Assembly: GCA_934045905.1 (NCBI GenBank)
Contig: OW203762.1
Span: 23,716,345 to 23,780,344, forward strand
Length of the DNA: 64,000 bases
Direction: 5' to 3'
Source of the DNA: Leuctra nigra
Taxonomy: Eukaryota; Arthropoda; Insecta; Plecoptera; Leuctridae
Shown here: positions 25,504 to 35,635 of the stretch, piece by piece
Layout of the letters: every line of letters starts with the position of its first letter
How positions within the stretch are numbered: the first letter of the stretch is position 1
The notes under the pieces: model-generated
The model's database searches: none
What the model saw: the letters and a program-made list of their open reading frames with translations, nothing else
What the model was told of the DNA's origin: nothing
Translations under genes and position numbers: made by a program

Positions 25504-27555
25504 ATGGCGACGTCGGTATTAGTGGATGGAGCCATGAAGGAGTTAAAACAATTATATAAGGGTGAAATACAAGAGGAGTTAAAGAAGAGGGGAGTTGGCA
25601 ATGTGTGCGGAAAAAAAACGAAATTATTAAGTATATTAACGGGGTTGGTAAATAACGATACAGAAGCAGAGGACACTTCTAGTGACGGTGATGCAAGTGA
25701 GGTTAGGTTAGGCGGGGATGCAAGTGAGGGGGCGGACAATGGCGAGAGTCATGTAGTGCAAGTGTCAAACAGTGAGATAGAAGTAGAAGCATTGCAAACT
25801 AAGATCGAGAGGCTCCAACAGCAACTGCAGGCAGAAAGTGTAAATAATGTATGTAAAGAAAATCATGAAGATGACGGGCGCCCTGCTGGAGAGCCGGCAA
25901 CACCTCTGATTCAAAGATGTGGCAGCTGCGAGGCGTGGAAAAAAGCTACAAAAATGGCCAGTAAGGTAATCGAAGAAATGAATAAGAGTTATAAGTTACT
26001 GGAAGAACGGTATGAGGAGCTAAAAATATCATACCTAGGCTTGGAGAAATCATTGACAAAGCATGATGGTGATGAGTATAGACTAGGGGCTGGGGTGAAG
26101 GGGGCGAGCGCGGTACCTGCTTCGAAATATCAACTACAGGTAGCGCCCCCTCTTGGTGAAGGAGTGACACCTGGCGGACAAAGGGGGACAGCTGCTGGCG
26201 CGGGTCAATCGCGCCAAATTCAAATTCAAATGGAGGAAAATAGTTACAAAAACTACCACAGCCAGTTTCAGTTCCAACAGCATAAGCAACAGCAAGTACA
26301 GAAACCACAATTAGTTATGAAACAGCAAGTACAGCACCCCGAGTATGTTCAGCAGCTCAAGCAGCAGCAGCAGCAGCAAGGTCAGCTTTTTCAACAAAGC
26401 CATCAGCATTGGCAACAGGAGCAGCAGTTACAATTACAACTACAGCAACAATCTCGTATCCAACAACAGCAACAAGAACATCACCAACATCACCAGCAGC
26501 AGCAACTGCAACTGCAACAACAACTACAACAACAACAGCAACAGCAACAGCAACAGCTACAACAACATCAACAGCAGCAACAACAGCGACAACTACAACA
26601 ACATCAACAGCAGCAACAACAGCAGCATCAACAACAACAGAAGCAGCAGCAGCTGGAGAAGGAAGACAAACAGAAGCAGCAAGCAAAACATCAAATGCAC
26701 AAGCAAAGCCTTCTTCTTGAACTAAGGCTAAATCACAAACGGGATCAGCAACAACAGCAACAGCAAAGCGAAATGCTGCTGCAGGAGGTACAAGAAGAAC
26801 AGGGACAGCAACCTCATCAACTCCTGCAGACACCACAAGAACAACAACAACAAAAACAAATACAGCAGCAGCAACAACAGCAACAGCAGAATAGCGAGCA
26901 GAAACAGATTCTGAAACAAAGGAGGGAAGAAAGATTTCGCCGCATCCTGGAGCTGAGCAAAACACCACCGAGAAACAGCAGCAACAGTGCAACATTGATC
27001 GTGTGCGACGAAGGAGAAGTTCTGGTTATGGGGGACTCTCTAATAAGAGGTGCAGGTGTCGTCTGCAGGAAAAGTGGGTGTGCGGTGGACGTGTTTCCAG
27101 GCATTCGAATTGCTGAACTAGGAAACATGTTAAAGCTGATGGAGAGGACAATCACTCCAAAAGTAGTAGTTTTGAACGTCGGAACAAACAATGTTCGTGT
27201 CGGAAGGAGTCGATATAGCGGAAGTTCTGAGCGCCACCTCATGGTGGAGATGGAAGAGCTTCTTGGGGTGGGAATGGCTAAATACCCTGAAGCCCGGTTT
27301 ATAGTCAACGGGATGATGTACAGAGCAGACGTACATGACGAAACAATGGACAAACTAAATGAAAGTGTTTCGTGGCTGTGCGAAGAGTTGGGTGCCAAGT
27401 TCGTCCCACTAAGCCACGAGTTCCCAAATAATTTCGCATCAGGGGACGGGCTGCACCTCAACACGGCGGGGGGAGAGAAGCTGGGTAGAATTATTGTAGA
27501 ATGTATTCAAAAGGAGCTGGGAAATAGTGATAGGGCATCAAAAAACGAGTTGTAG
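25504..27555 (+). CDS. Retrotransposon ORF1: SAP-like N-terminus, polyQ, SGNH esterase
   Basis: 683 aa from ATG at 25504; the frame is open from TTG at 25483 but ATG is preferred. Residues about 10-50 (ELKQLYKGEIQEELKKRGVG…) resemble a SAP-type helix-turn-helix. A coiled-coil-like segment follows, then a CGSCEAW cysteine pair. Residues about 240-465 are dominated by CAG/CAA-encoded glutamine. The C-terminal SGNH/GDSL hydrolase has GDSLIRG (D511, S512), VLNVGTNN, and DGLHLN (D648, H651), i.e. blocks I, III and V with the catalytic Ser, Asp and His. ORF1 esterases are established for CR1 elements. No stops; likely functional. Confidence 0.9.
   Translation: MATSVLVDGAMKELKQLYKGEIQEELKKRGVGNVCGKKTKLLSILTGLVNNDTEAEDTSSDGDASEVRLGGDASEGADNGESHVVQVSNSEIEVEALQTKIERLQQQLQAESVNNVCKENHEDDGRPAGEPATPLIQRCGSCEAWKKATKMASKVIEEMNKSYKLLEERYEELKISYLGLEKSLTKHDGDEYRLGAGVKGASAVPASKYQLQVAPPLGEGVTPGGQRGTAAGAGQSRQIQIQMEENSYKNYHSQFQFQQHKQQQVQKPQLVMKQQVQHPEYVQQLKQQQQQQGQLFQQSHQHWQQEQQLQLQLQQQSRIQQQQQEHHQHHQQQQLQLQQQLQQQQQQQQQQLQQHQQQQQQRQLQQHQQQQQQQHQQQQKQQQLEKEDKQKQQAKHQMHKQSLLLELRLNHKRDQQQQQQQSEMLLQEVQEEQGQQPHQLLQTPQEQQQQKQIQQQQQQQQQNSEQKQILKQRREERFRRILELSKTPPRNSSNSATLIVCDEGEVLVMGDSLIRGAGVVCRKSGCAVDVFPGIRIAELGNMLKLMERTITPKVVVLNVGTNNVRVGRSRYSGSSERHLMVEMEELLGVGMAKYPEARFIVNGMMYRADVHDETMDKLNESVSWLCEELGAKFVPLSHEFPNNFASGDGLHLNTAGGEKLGRIIVECIQKELGNSDRASKNEL
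26270..26910 (+). repeat. CAG/CAA-rich polyglutamine-coding tract
   Basis: Long interrupted (CAR)n runs, densest at 26355-26390 and 26500-26660. All shifted frames are also open (polyS, polyT, polyV), so ORFs there on either strand are shadows. Confidence 0.9.
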
Positions 27556-27563
27556 ATGGGGGA

Positions 27564-30455
27564 ATGAAAATAGGACCAATGGACAGAAGGACGGGGGAAA
27601 TAAAGAAAAGTGTAAAAATTGTAAATAGATATAAGTTACGGTTTTTAGAAGTAAATTGTAGAAGTGTATTTCCTAAACAGCTTCAATTCAGCTCACTAAT
27701 TGACTGTCATCAGCCTGATGTATTCATTGGCGTTGAATCCTTCCTGGACCCCGATATCCGGGACACAGAAGTGTTTGGTGCCGGTTTCAGGATATTCAGG
27801 AGAGACCGAAACCGTCATGGAGGTGGAATATTTATCGGGGTCAGGGAAGGATTAAGATGCAGAGTTGAGTGGGTTGAAAAGGAAGTAGAGATGATGTGTG
27901 TTGAAGTAAAAGAAAGAAATGTGGTCCTAAAGATTGTTGCGGGGTATAGACCGGGAGGAATCCAGCTGTTAGAGAGACTCAACGAAAGGTTGCAGGAATG
28001 GAGTGAAGAGGCGAGAGTGGTGATTGGAGGGGACTTTAATCTACCTGGGGTTCTGTGGGACATGGGCGATGAAAGTGTGCCACATAAGACGCAAGCCCTG
28101 GTACATCAAATAATGAACCAGGGTTTTGTACAGACGGTGCAGGAGGGAACGAGAGGTTATGGGAACAACAATAGGTCAAACCTCCTAGACGTCTTCCTCG
28201 TTCGTCCACCGAACCTATGGTTAGGAGGGGAGGTAGTCGAGGGAATAAGTGATCACCAGGTACCAATTTTAGACATAGATTTTGTAAATAAAAGTGAGGA
28301 AAAAGCAGAAACATACAAAGAGATTTGGCTGTACAGAAAGGTAGATAAAGATGGAGTAAAAAAGTTCATGGGAGAAATGTTCGGTGATTGGTCTTGTAAA
28401 GAGGAAATTTGTGAAGTTAGATGGGAAGCGCTCAAGGACCTATTAAACACATGTAGGGAAAAGTTCGTGCCGCGTAAAATCATTCGTCCAAATAGCGATC
28501 CGCCTTTTTACAATAAATCTGTCAAAACAATAAAGAGAAAAGCGAGAGTACTGCATAGAAAGAAGGGCAGGTTAGAAGAAAATGAATGGAGAGTGAAGCG
28601 TAAAGCTATTAGAGAAGAGCTTACTGGTGCTAAGAAAGATGCCAAAGATAAATATATGGAGAGACTGTTTGATGAGCAGGACATCAAAAGTAGCTGGAGA
28701 AAACTTTATGCCCATATTAGAGGGCAGAAAGGAAGTGGCAGAGACATTCCTGGTCTGAAGGACGATAATTCGGAGGCAGATAAGGACGAGGATAAGGCAG
28801 AGATGCTAAGCACTCAGTTTTCCAGAGTTTTTCAAGCAAAGGACAGGGAATATATTGGAGGGAGAAATGAAAAAGCTATGTGGGAAAGTTTGAATATAAC
28901 TACAACAGATATATGGAAAGAGGTCAGAAAAATAAAGAGTGGAAAGGCAGAGGGGCCAGACAATATTTCAGGGGATACTGTAAGGATGGCAGGAAATAGC
29001 ATAATTCAATATTTGGATGAGCTTTTCAGAATATCTTTTGCCACAAATACGTTACCTCTAGAATGGAAGCAAGGGACGGTGGTCCCAATATTCAAGGCAG
29101 GGGAGAGAGGTGATCCCAGAAACTACAGACCGGTTAGCCTTACCTCTGTGATCTGCAAGACCATGGAGGGGGTCATAGCCAAGTACGTTCGGGGTCACCT
29201 AGTGAAACTGGGATGGCTAAGGAGCGAGCAACATGGCTTCCGACCGGGACACTCGTGTGAGTCCCAGTTAGCGGGTTTATCGGAGGACCTTCATGAGGCG
29301 TTGGATAAAGGCGAAGTCGTGGACGCAATCTTGATTGACTTTGAGAAGGCCTTCGACAAGGTGCCTCATGGGGAGTTGTTGGGTAAGCTTGGCAGCTTGG
29401 GACTGCACGAGGGAGTGGTGGACTGGATAGGCAGTTTCCTTCGCAACAGATCACAGAGAGTTAGGGTAGGAAAATGCCTATCCAGGAGCGTAGCTGTTAC
29501 ATCAGGGGTACCCCAAGGAAGCGTGTTGGGTCCCCTGCTGTTTATAATATATGTAAATAATATTGGGGAGGGCGTTACAGCTAAGGTTCGATTATTTGCA
29601 GACGATCTGATTCTGACCAAACTTATAAGGTGTGATCAGGACAGAAGGGAGTTGCAGGAGGATGTATATAAAATAGAGACATGGGCGATTAAAAATAAAA
29701 TGGTTGTGAATGCGAAAAAATGTCAGTATGTTAGATTTTCGAGGGCACGGAATGTAGATAGTGGAAGTTACCAAATGGGAGGGGTGCTATTAGACAAACA
29801 GGATAGCTGTAAATACCTTGGTGTGGTGCTAGATCGAAAGATGGACGGGGACTTACAAATCGGATCGGTAGTCGCAAAATCATCAAGGCAGTTAGCGTTT
29901 GTGATGCGGAGCTTGAAGGGCGCTAGCCATAGAACCAAAGCAAAAGCGTACACAACGCTAATCAGGCCCATCGTGGAATATGCTGGAGCAGTATGGGACC
30001 CTTACAAAAAGGGACAGATCAGGGCGATAGAGAATGTTCAGAGAAGAGCCGCTAGAAAAGTAACGGGCAAAACAAAATACAGAAAGTGGGTCATAGCAAA
30101 CAAAGGGCATAAGGTGGGAAGTGAGTTCAAGATCACACTCCAACGGGTTCCCGAAAGTGTAAGCGAAATGCTAAAGGAGCTAGAGTGGGAATCGTTGGAG
30201 GATAGGAGGAGGAAGGCTCGCCTTTTAAACATGTACAGAGCGTTAGTCGGGAAGGAGGCTTGGAAGGAGGTGGCGAGTAGGTTTGCGATGCCGGACTACT
30301 ACAGCAGGAACGACCATTCGTGGAAAATCAAGGAGAGAAGGTCGCGTACTGAGGGTGGTAGGCATTCGTTCGTGAACCGAACCATTAGAGAATGGAACTC
30401 GATGGATCTCCGGGAATTTCCAGCCGACTTGGCCGAGTTGAAAAGCTTAGTTTAG
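27564..30455 (+). CDS. Retrotransposon ORF2: endonuclease and reverse transcriptase
   Basis: 963 aa, in a different frame from ORF1, with the ATG 8 nt after the ORF1 stop. APE endonuclease: N31 (LEVNCRS), E58 (GVES), RDRNRHGGG about 80-88, GGDFN 155-159, SDH 229-231. RT: FKAGERGDPRNYRPVSLTSV, D592 in LIDFEKAFDKVPH, GVPQGSVLGPLLF, FADD 678-681. C-terminal region as in CR1 ORF2. Unlike the ORF2 of the element at 14-20 kb, this one has its own ATG before the catalytic Asn. The close spacing suggests termination-reinitiation. No stops. Confidence 0.95.
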   Translation: MKIGPMDRRTGEIKKSVKIVNRYKLRFLEVNCRSVFPKQLQFSSLIDCHQPDVFIGVESFLDPDIRDTEVFGAGFRIFRRDRNRHGGGIFIGVREGLRCRVEWVEKEVEMMCVEVKERNVVLKIVAGYRPGGIQLLERLNERLQEWSEEARVVIGGDFNLPGVLWDMGDESVPHKTQALVHQIMNQGFVQTVQEGTRGYGNNNRSNLLDVFLVRPPNLWLGGEVVEGISDHQVPILDIDFVNKSEEKAETYKEIWLYRKVDKDGVKKFMGEMFGDWSCKEEICEVRWEALKDLLNTCREKFVPRKIIRPNSDPPFYNKSVKTIKRKARVLHRKKGRLEENEWRVKRKAIREELTGAKKDAKDKYMERLFDEQDIKSSWRKLYAHIRGQKGSGRDIPGLKDDNSEADKDEDKAEMLSTQFSRVFQAKDREYIGGRNEKAMWESLNITTTDIWKEVRKIKSGKAEGPDNISGDTVRMAGNSIIQYLDELFRISFATNTLPLEWKQGTVVPIFKAGERGDPRNYRPVSLTSVICKTMEGVIAKYVRGHLVKLGWLRSEQHGFRPGHSCESQLAGLSEDLHEALDKGEVVDAILIDFEKAFDKVPHGELLGKLGSLGLHEGVVDWIGSFLRNRSQRVRVGKCLSRSVAVTSGVPQGSVLGPLLFIIYVNNIGEGVTAKVRLFADDLILTKLIRCDQDRRELQEDVYKIETWAIKNKMVVNAKKCQYVRFSRARNVDSGSYQMGGVLLDKQDSCKYLGVVLDRKMDGDLQIGSVVAKSSRQLAFVMRSLKGASHRTKAKAYTTLIRPIVEYAGAVWDPYKKGQIRAIENVQRRAARKVTGKTKYRKWVIANKGHKVGSEFKITLQRVPESVSEMLKELEWESLEDRRRKARLLNMYRALVGKEAWKEVASRFAMPDYYSRNDHSWKIKERRSRTEGGRHSFVNRTIREWNSMDLREFPADLAELKSLV

Positions 30456-30835
30456 ATGTCAGAATTATTGAATGTTAAAATTATTGATAAGAATATTAAG
30501 TATTAAGAGTATTAAGAGTATTAAGAGTATTAAGTATTAAGTATTAAGTATTATTGAGTATAAAGATTATTAAGAGTATTAAGAGTACCTATTAAGTCGG
30601 CGAATTAACAGTTAAAAGCGATCTAGCATTAATATTAACAGTAATAGTTATAGTTATATTTATATTTATATAAGTATTTATTTTTATTAATTTATATAAA
30701 TTACTTTAACCTATAAGATTGTTTTAGTTGTATTTTAATTTGACTTAGATTCTAGAAAATATTTAGTATTAAGACCTCTACCACCTGTTCAATGTAACAA
30801 ATTGTAGAAAAATAAACATACATACATACATTGTG
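30456..30835 (+). repeat. 3' UTR of the CR1-type element
   Basis: Contains a degenerate (TATTAAG)n run at about 30495-30590, the 'CCTCTACCACCTGT' motif near 30775 and a terminal (ATAC)n tail near 30820-30832. Confidence 0.7.
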
Positions 30836-30923
30836 CTTACTTATATTAATCAGTAGATTTAAGTATAGCCTTTTAACCTGTGGCTTGTAGAAATACTGTA
30901 ACTTTTGTCTCTTTTTCAACTAG

Positions 30924-31048
30924 TTGGCTGAAAAGAGTCCTAACGTGCAGTCCATCGTAATATTCAGCGTGGGCAAATACTCACACTGTACATTTTCCTT
31001 TCCTCTTGCTAAAGCCATTTCGAAGTGGAAGAATCTGAAGCATTTTAG
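30924..31048 (+). CDS. Host gene, antepenultimate exon (LRR/F-box-like protein)
   Basis: Acceptor 'CTTTTTCAACTAG', then 125 nt (41 codons plus 2 nt) and donor GTAAGT. It encodes LAEKSPNVQSIVIFSVGK…SKWKNLKHF. The pattern of short leucine- or isoleucine-containing segments resembles leucine-rich repeats such as those in F-box proteins, but no family is certain. Earlier exons must lie upstream, beyond or among the transposons. Confidence 0.65.
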
Positions 31049-31216
31049 GTAAGTAACACTAGTACATTGCATAATAGTTTGCAAAACTAAACATTCTCTA
31101 CATGCTGACAAAATAATTTTACCTAAAATAGCCTCATTTAAACCAAATTTACATTTGTCATCTGCCGTGGTAAACAAATTTTCTTTATGATTTTTGAGTC
31201 TTATATTAAATTACAG

Positions 31217-31387
31217 CCTGCGGCAAAGGCATATGACTGGTTTGAACATGGTTGTTGAAGAACTGGCAAAGTGTCGCAAGCTGGAGTTTGTTATTCTTGA
31301 CCATCACACCATCAAGTCAACACTCAATACGAATGCTGTCGTAAACATGGTCCGAGAAGCCAATCGTTTCACCTTACTGCATCTTAG
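31217..31387 (+). CDS. Host gene, penultimate exon
   Basis: Acceptor 'AAATTACAG' and 171 nt joining in frame with the previous exon (phase 2). It encodes LRQRHMTGLNMVVEELAKCR, then KLEFVILDHHTI and FTLLHLR. The donor is GTTGGT, weaker than consensus; this choice is required to keep frame with the next exon. Segments KLEFVILD and FTLLHLR look like LRR strands. Confidence 0.65.
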
Positions 31388-31629
31388 GTTGGTAACATTT
31401 TACAAGTTAATACTTAAAACATTATTAATTTATTTAATATTATAATCCGAATTGTATTTCACTATGTGCTTTTATCTTTGTGGAGTTTTAACCTACGTAA
31501 CTCTGTCAAGTTTGTTCTAAGATGGGAATAAGATCCACCTGCTATTATTATTTATACTGACAAAATAATAGTCATATTTTGTATTATACCCTTAAAGAAA
31601 TTAATTGTATTTTTCTTGGTTATATATAG

Positions 31630-31867
31630 AATTGGAGAGATGACTCATCAAATGCAGGCTGATTTGAAGAGGAAACTGAAACCACTACATCGCAATAGAC
31701 CCTGTTTTCAGTTCTTGATTAACCCCATTAGTTTAGGGAATATGGATTTCGAATTGGTTGGTAAGAACTATGGCTTTCCTGTATTCAACGTACAATATTA
31801 TTCCTACTTTGTCAAAACTTGTATGGAGAGTGAGGAATTTGCTGATTTACCAATGTTTTATGCATAG
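31630..31867 (+). CDS. Host gene, last exon
   Basis: Acceptor 'TTATATATAG'. The codon AG|A joins to IGEMTHQMQADLKRKLKPLH and the frame stays open to TAG at 31865-31867, ending FADLPMFYA. The three exons give about 135 C-terminal residues. No catalytic motif is seen; function unknown, possibly the LRR part of an F-box protein. The 3' UTR end is not clear. Confidence 0.65.
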
Positions 31868-32024
31868 GTTAAGGGTGGTTATATATTTTTTCCCGCCAAA
31901 AGCTATTTGGAGCGGTTTTGGAGCAAAATACAAAATATAATTGACTATATATTTAACAAAGGGTTATGAATATCGAAAAAGCAAGACCGAGGTGAACTTG
32001 CTGATGTTATCATTGGACCATCAC

Positions 32025-32056
<32 letters not shown>

Positions 32057-33479
32057 AAATTTTGGTGGAATTTAATTGTTATTATTACCTACTAAAACGC
32101 ATTTATAAAAAGGTATAATGATATAACTTACACTTTTTATTTTTTTATTTTTCCATAATGTGTACTCAAGAGATTGGGGTATGGATTTTCCATTACATAC
32201 TACTTTTAAATTTCAAGTTATTCATTTATTTATCAATCTAGATATTTCAAACAATGAAAAATTTACATTTAAATAACCAATTTTTTTAATTTTTTTAACA
32301 CTTCTATATGCTATACATTCAAATGGATACCCCTTTTCTTTCAAGAAACTCCAAAGAAAATTCACTGAAAATTTCAGATTGGTTTTCATTGTTTTCATGG
32401 TTGAAAATAGGAAGAAAGTAGTTCTTTAGTAAATCGGGTTTAAAGTTGGCAGTATATGAAGGCATTATAGCTACGATTCACTTCTCTCTTGCTACCTCGG
32501 CTTCAAGTGAGACAAATTCCTTTTTTTTACTGAATCATGAAAATATATACTTTAAAATTTAAATATATTTTGAAGCAAAATTTTTTTTTCGAAAAAAAAA
32601 ATTATTTTCAGTATACTCTTTCTTTAAGGATAATGTGCATGTTATATCTATGCTATGAGAGAAAAGGACTAGGGAAATGTTTTCTACTATGGCTAAGTTT
32701 CATGAAACACATAGAATCACATGCAATGCTGTGAAATCACACTTTTCCTTTAGCATTGCAATCCAATTATTTTTCTCTCTTGGAGTGGATATAATTAATC
32801 ATTCATTATTTTATAAATGTTTTAAATTGACTGAGACCTTGTTACATAAAGAAACCATATTATTAGGTATAAATAATTTAATTTTTATATTAGGTGAAGA
32901 GTGCAGTCTACCCTACTCACAGTTGAAAATGTTGTGAATTTGCCTTTTATACAGAAATTATATGTGTACCTATGTATTATTTATCGGAATAAATGCTATA
33001 TTTTGAACATTTCAATTGAGTACTTGGAAAAGAAACATGCATGTTCTATCAAAATGCATAGGAAATATTATAAACAGACAACAGTGGATCTATAAATAGA
33101 TATAATTAATTCAAAAATATACTGTAGGTATATTAACAATCAACACTTTTGGATTACTTAGTCACAGAAGTTATTATGAAATGGGTAAATCCTACAAATT
33201 TAGTATTAACTGTTTGAAGTCTATAAAATTAAAAATAGTAACATACATCATTTTACTTAAATTCATGGCAATAATAAAACGAATAGAATGTTCTCGTTTT
33301 CGAACCGTCCGAACAAGAAGTTATTTTCCCGCCACATGTGCTCTCCACGTGCTCATGTCAAACGCATCCGCGTCGCTGCTGCCACCTAGGAGATAGTTCG
33401 CACACCAAGCGCTGATGCGTCAGGCGAGTGACGTCACTGTAATGGGGGGAACTTGAAAGTCGGTCACTGTGTTCGAATC
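31868..33479. other. Intergenic/3' UTR, AT-rich with poly(A) run
   Basis: A run of about 29 A at 32025-32053 could be a retroposed tail. The rest is AT-rich with no convincing ORF. A GC-richer, CpG-containing stretch begins near 33300 and may be the promoter area of the next gene. Confidence 0.4.
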
Positions 33480-33661
33480 ACTCGACTGTTTTAAAGTAGA
33501 GGCACAACCGGATTAGAAAATCAGTACTTACCTGACTCTGGTGCGGTCGAGTGCATGGACTCAATTAACAGTGATACCTGATGGTTTATTTAGTGAATTA
33601 AACTGTGAAATAATGTTGTGTTTGGGATACTTGTAAACATTTTTGGAATCTACACCAACAA
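33480..33661 (+). promoter_or_regulatory. Candidate promoter-proximal region / first non-coding exon of the WAP gene
   Basis: A GC-richer upstream block with a TGACGTCA motif (33430) is followed by non-AT-rich sequence ending 'CACCAACAAG' with donor GTAATT at 33662. The next plus-strand exon found is at 41743. This is inference; no transcript evidence. Confidence 0.25.
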
Positions 33662-35424
33662 GGTAATTATTTATAGTATCTAATTCTAAACTTATAAGTA
33701 GTATTTATTTCGTGTTTTCTTATAAAATTGACAAATTGATCTTTCAAAATCTGAAAGTGACAGCTGTTGGTCGGCAGGTGTTAATCTAAATTTCTTACAA
33801 TATCAATAAATCAATTATAGATGTTTGTAGGTACCTACATTTTGGTATAACTTGAAAAAATTATGTAAATATTTAAAAGGGTAGTAAGTAGACCCATAAT
33901 CGTATTTAATTATCAATTTATTTGTTTTTTCTGTAATTTGTGGATTAAATATTACACACAATTTATTTTAAGTTTAGATTTTGAACTAGAATGATCAAGT
34001 TATGATAGCTCTACTAATCGAACATTCTCTGCACATGCTTGTGGACACACCTGGATATTTGACAAAGTTTCTCTATACGATTCGTTATGCAAGGTGTGCG
34101 CTGTTAACCTGGGTGTCCATAGGCACATGTCATATTACCATCACATTGTATGACAATAGATTCATTGTAATCGATCAAACTAATTGACCGAAACAGTGGA
34201 CGGTTTGTAGGCGAACCATATTGGAGTGTTTTAAAAACGTTCTAAAATAAAAGCGTCGGTTGCCAGCTGTCACTCTATATTTCTCACTTTATGCGCTGTC
34301 ATTTAACAGTTATTTGTGACAAAAACTCAGGAAATTGAACTAAATTACCATAATAAAAACTAAACTAATAAAAACGATACTGGGAACAATTTCGTTCGTG
34401 AACTTTTAACTTAATGTCTTCTGCAATTCTTTCCAGAATATTTTTATGCAGGTGAACAATTCACCGCAGAAACCCACTCAAAGTAATCTACTTACATAAA
34501 CTTAAAGTTTGAATTCGATCTAGGCCGCAGGGTCAGACAGAAATCAGCTATTTCCTGCTTCTCAAATCGTATCGGTTGTCAAGAATACGTTGGGGACTTG
34601 AATGCGCGGTGTAAAACTATTATTGGAATAATTATAGTGTTATGTAAGAAATTGAACGGTGCTGCCCGCATTGGTACCTCACCCGGGTATTTGTTTGGAA
34701 AGTCGACATATTTATACATTACTTCAACATTAGCAAATAAATGTTACAAACAATAAAAAACTAGTGCCGTTTACATGTCTTACAGTGCATGTTCATCAAT
34801 TCTTTATTCAAACAAAAAAAAATGTGTGAATCGTGTGTCCAGTTTGTGACCCAGATTTTTAAGCCCGAAGGAACTAATAAAATAAATTAAATATTAATAA
34901 AACAATTAATCAACTGCACCAGTTGTAAATTCGGTCAAATAACATTGACGCTTTTCTCAGTTTTGCCATTTGTTAATAATTATAGTTAGTTATAATTACA
35001 AATATAATTGCCTTTGGACAAAGTAGCTAAAACACAATCTGAAAAAACAACTTTTTTTAATTACAAACATGAAGTGGAAACTTGTATGAGTTTAGGCGCA
35101 AAACAATAAAGTTTAAACGTCTATAAAACTGGTAACAACAACTTAATTGCAATAACTGTAAATTTTATGAATTGATAATTAAATGGTATTGTTGTTGCAA
35201 TGTAATTTGATCCAAGTGACAACATCTGGCAAGCGATCCCAACAAGAACCTAGGAGAAGAAAGGGGAAAAGAATACTAATAAATGCAAGGGAAATATAAG
35301 AGGGCTATAAAGATTAAACATATCAAATGTTACCTTCCGCACAGGAAACATTATAAAGCATTCAGTATTGGTCGCCATTTAGCTAGTTGCACAACATTAC
35401 GACGTTAAACACGATTAAATCATC

Positions 35425-35635
35425 GCCTCAGAGGTAGAAGGTCCGATGTCCATTTTATAGATTATAATCAAACTCTCAATATCAATTGACTGAAGTAAAC
35501 AAATACTTTCAAAATGACTGGTGTCACTATTACAAATAATGATTGGATGATGGCAGTAATTACTGGTTTTTGAGCCAACCCAAGAATCATTGAAATTGAC
35601 ATCAGGCTTTCTACCTCTAAAGTACAGAAATTGAT
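35425..35635. repeat. Short inverted-repeat element (GAGGTAGAAGG ends)
   Basis: 'CTCAGAGGTAGAAGGTCCGA' at the left and the reverse-complement-like 'GGCTTTCTACCTCTAAAG' at the right define a ~210-bp foldback. Related ends occur near 12080-12115 and at 60831-61345. Confidence 0.5.

Larger units (their letters stand above)
25481..30835 (+). mobile_element. CR1-type non-LTR retrotransposon with SGNH-esterase ORF1
   Basis: ORF1 (25504-27555) and ORF2 (27564-30455) are both intact, followed by a ~380-bp 3' UTR ending near 30835 with AAAATAAAC and (ATAC)n. The 5' end lies within about 25 bp of the ORF1 ATG, directly against the truncated LINE, so a full 5' UTR seems missing. The esterase in ORF1 plus EN-RT ORF2 fits the CR1 group. 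Confidence 0.9.

Noticed and set aside
26345..26995. PolyS, polyT and polyV ORFs
   Set aside because: Alternative frames of the CAG/CAA tract in ORF1.
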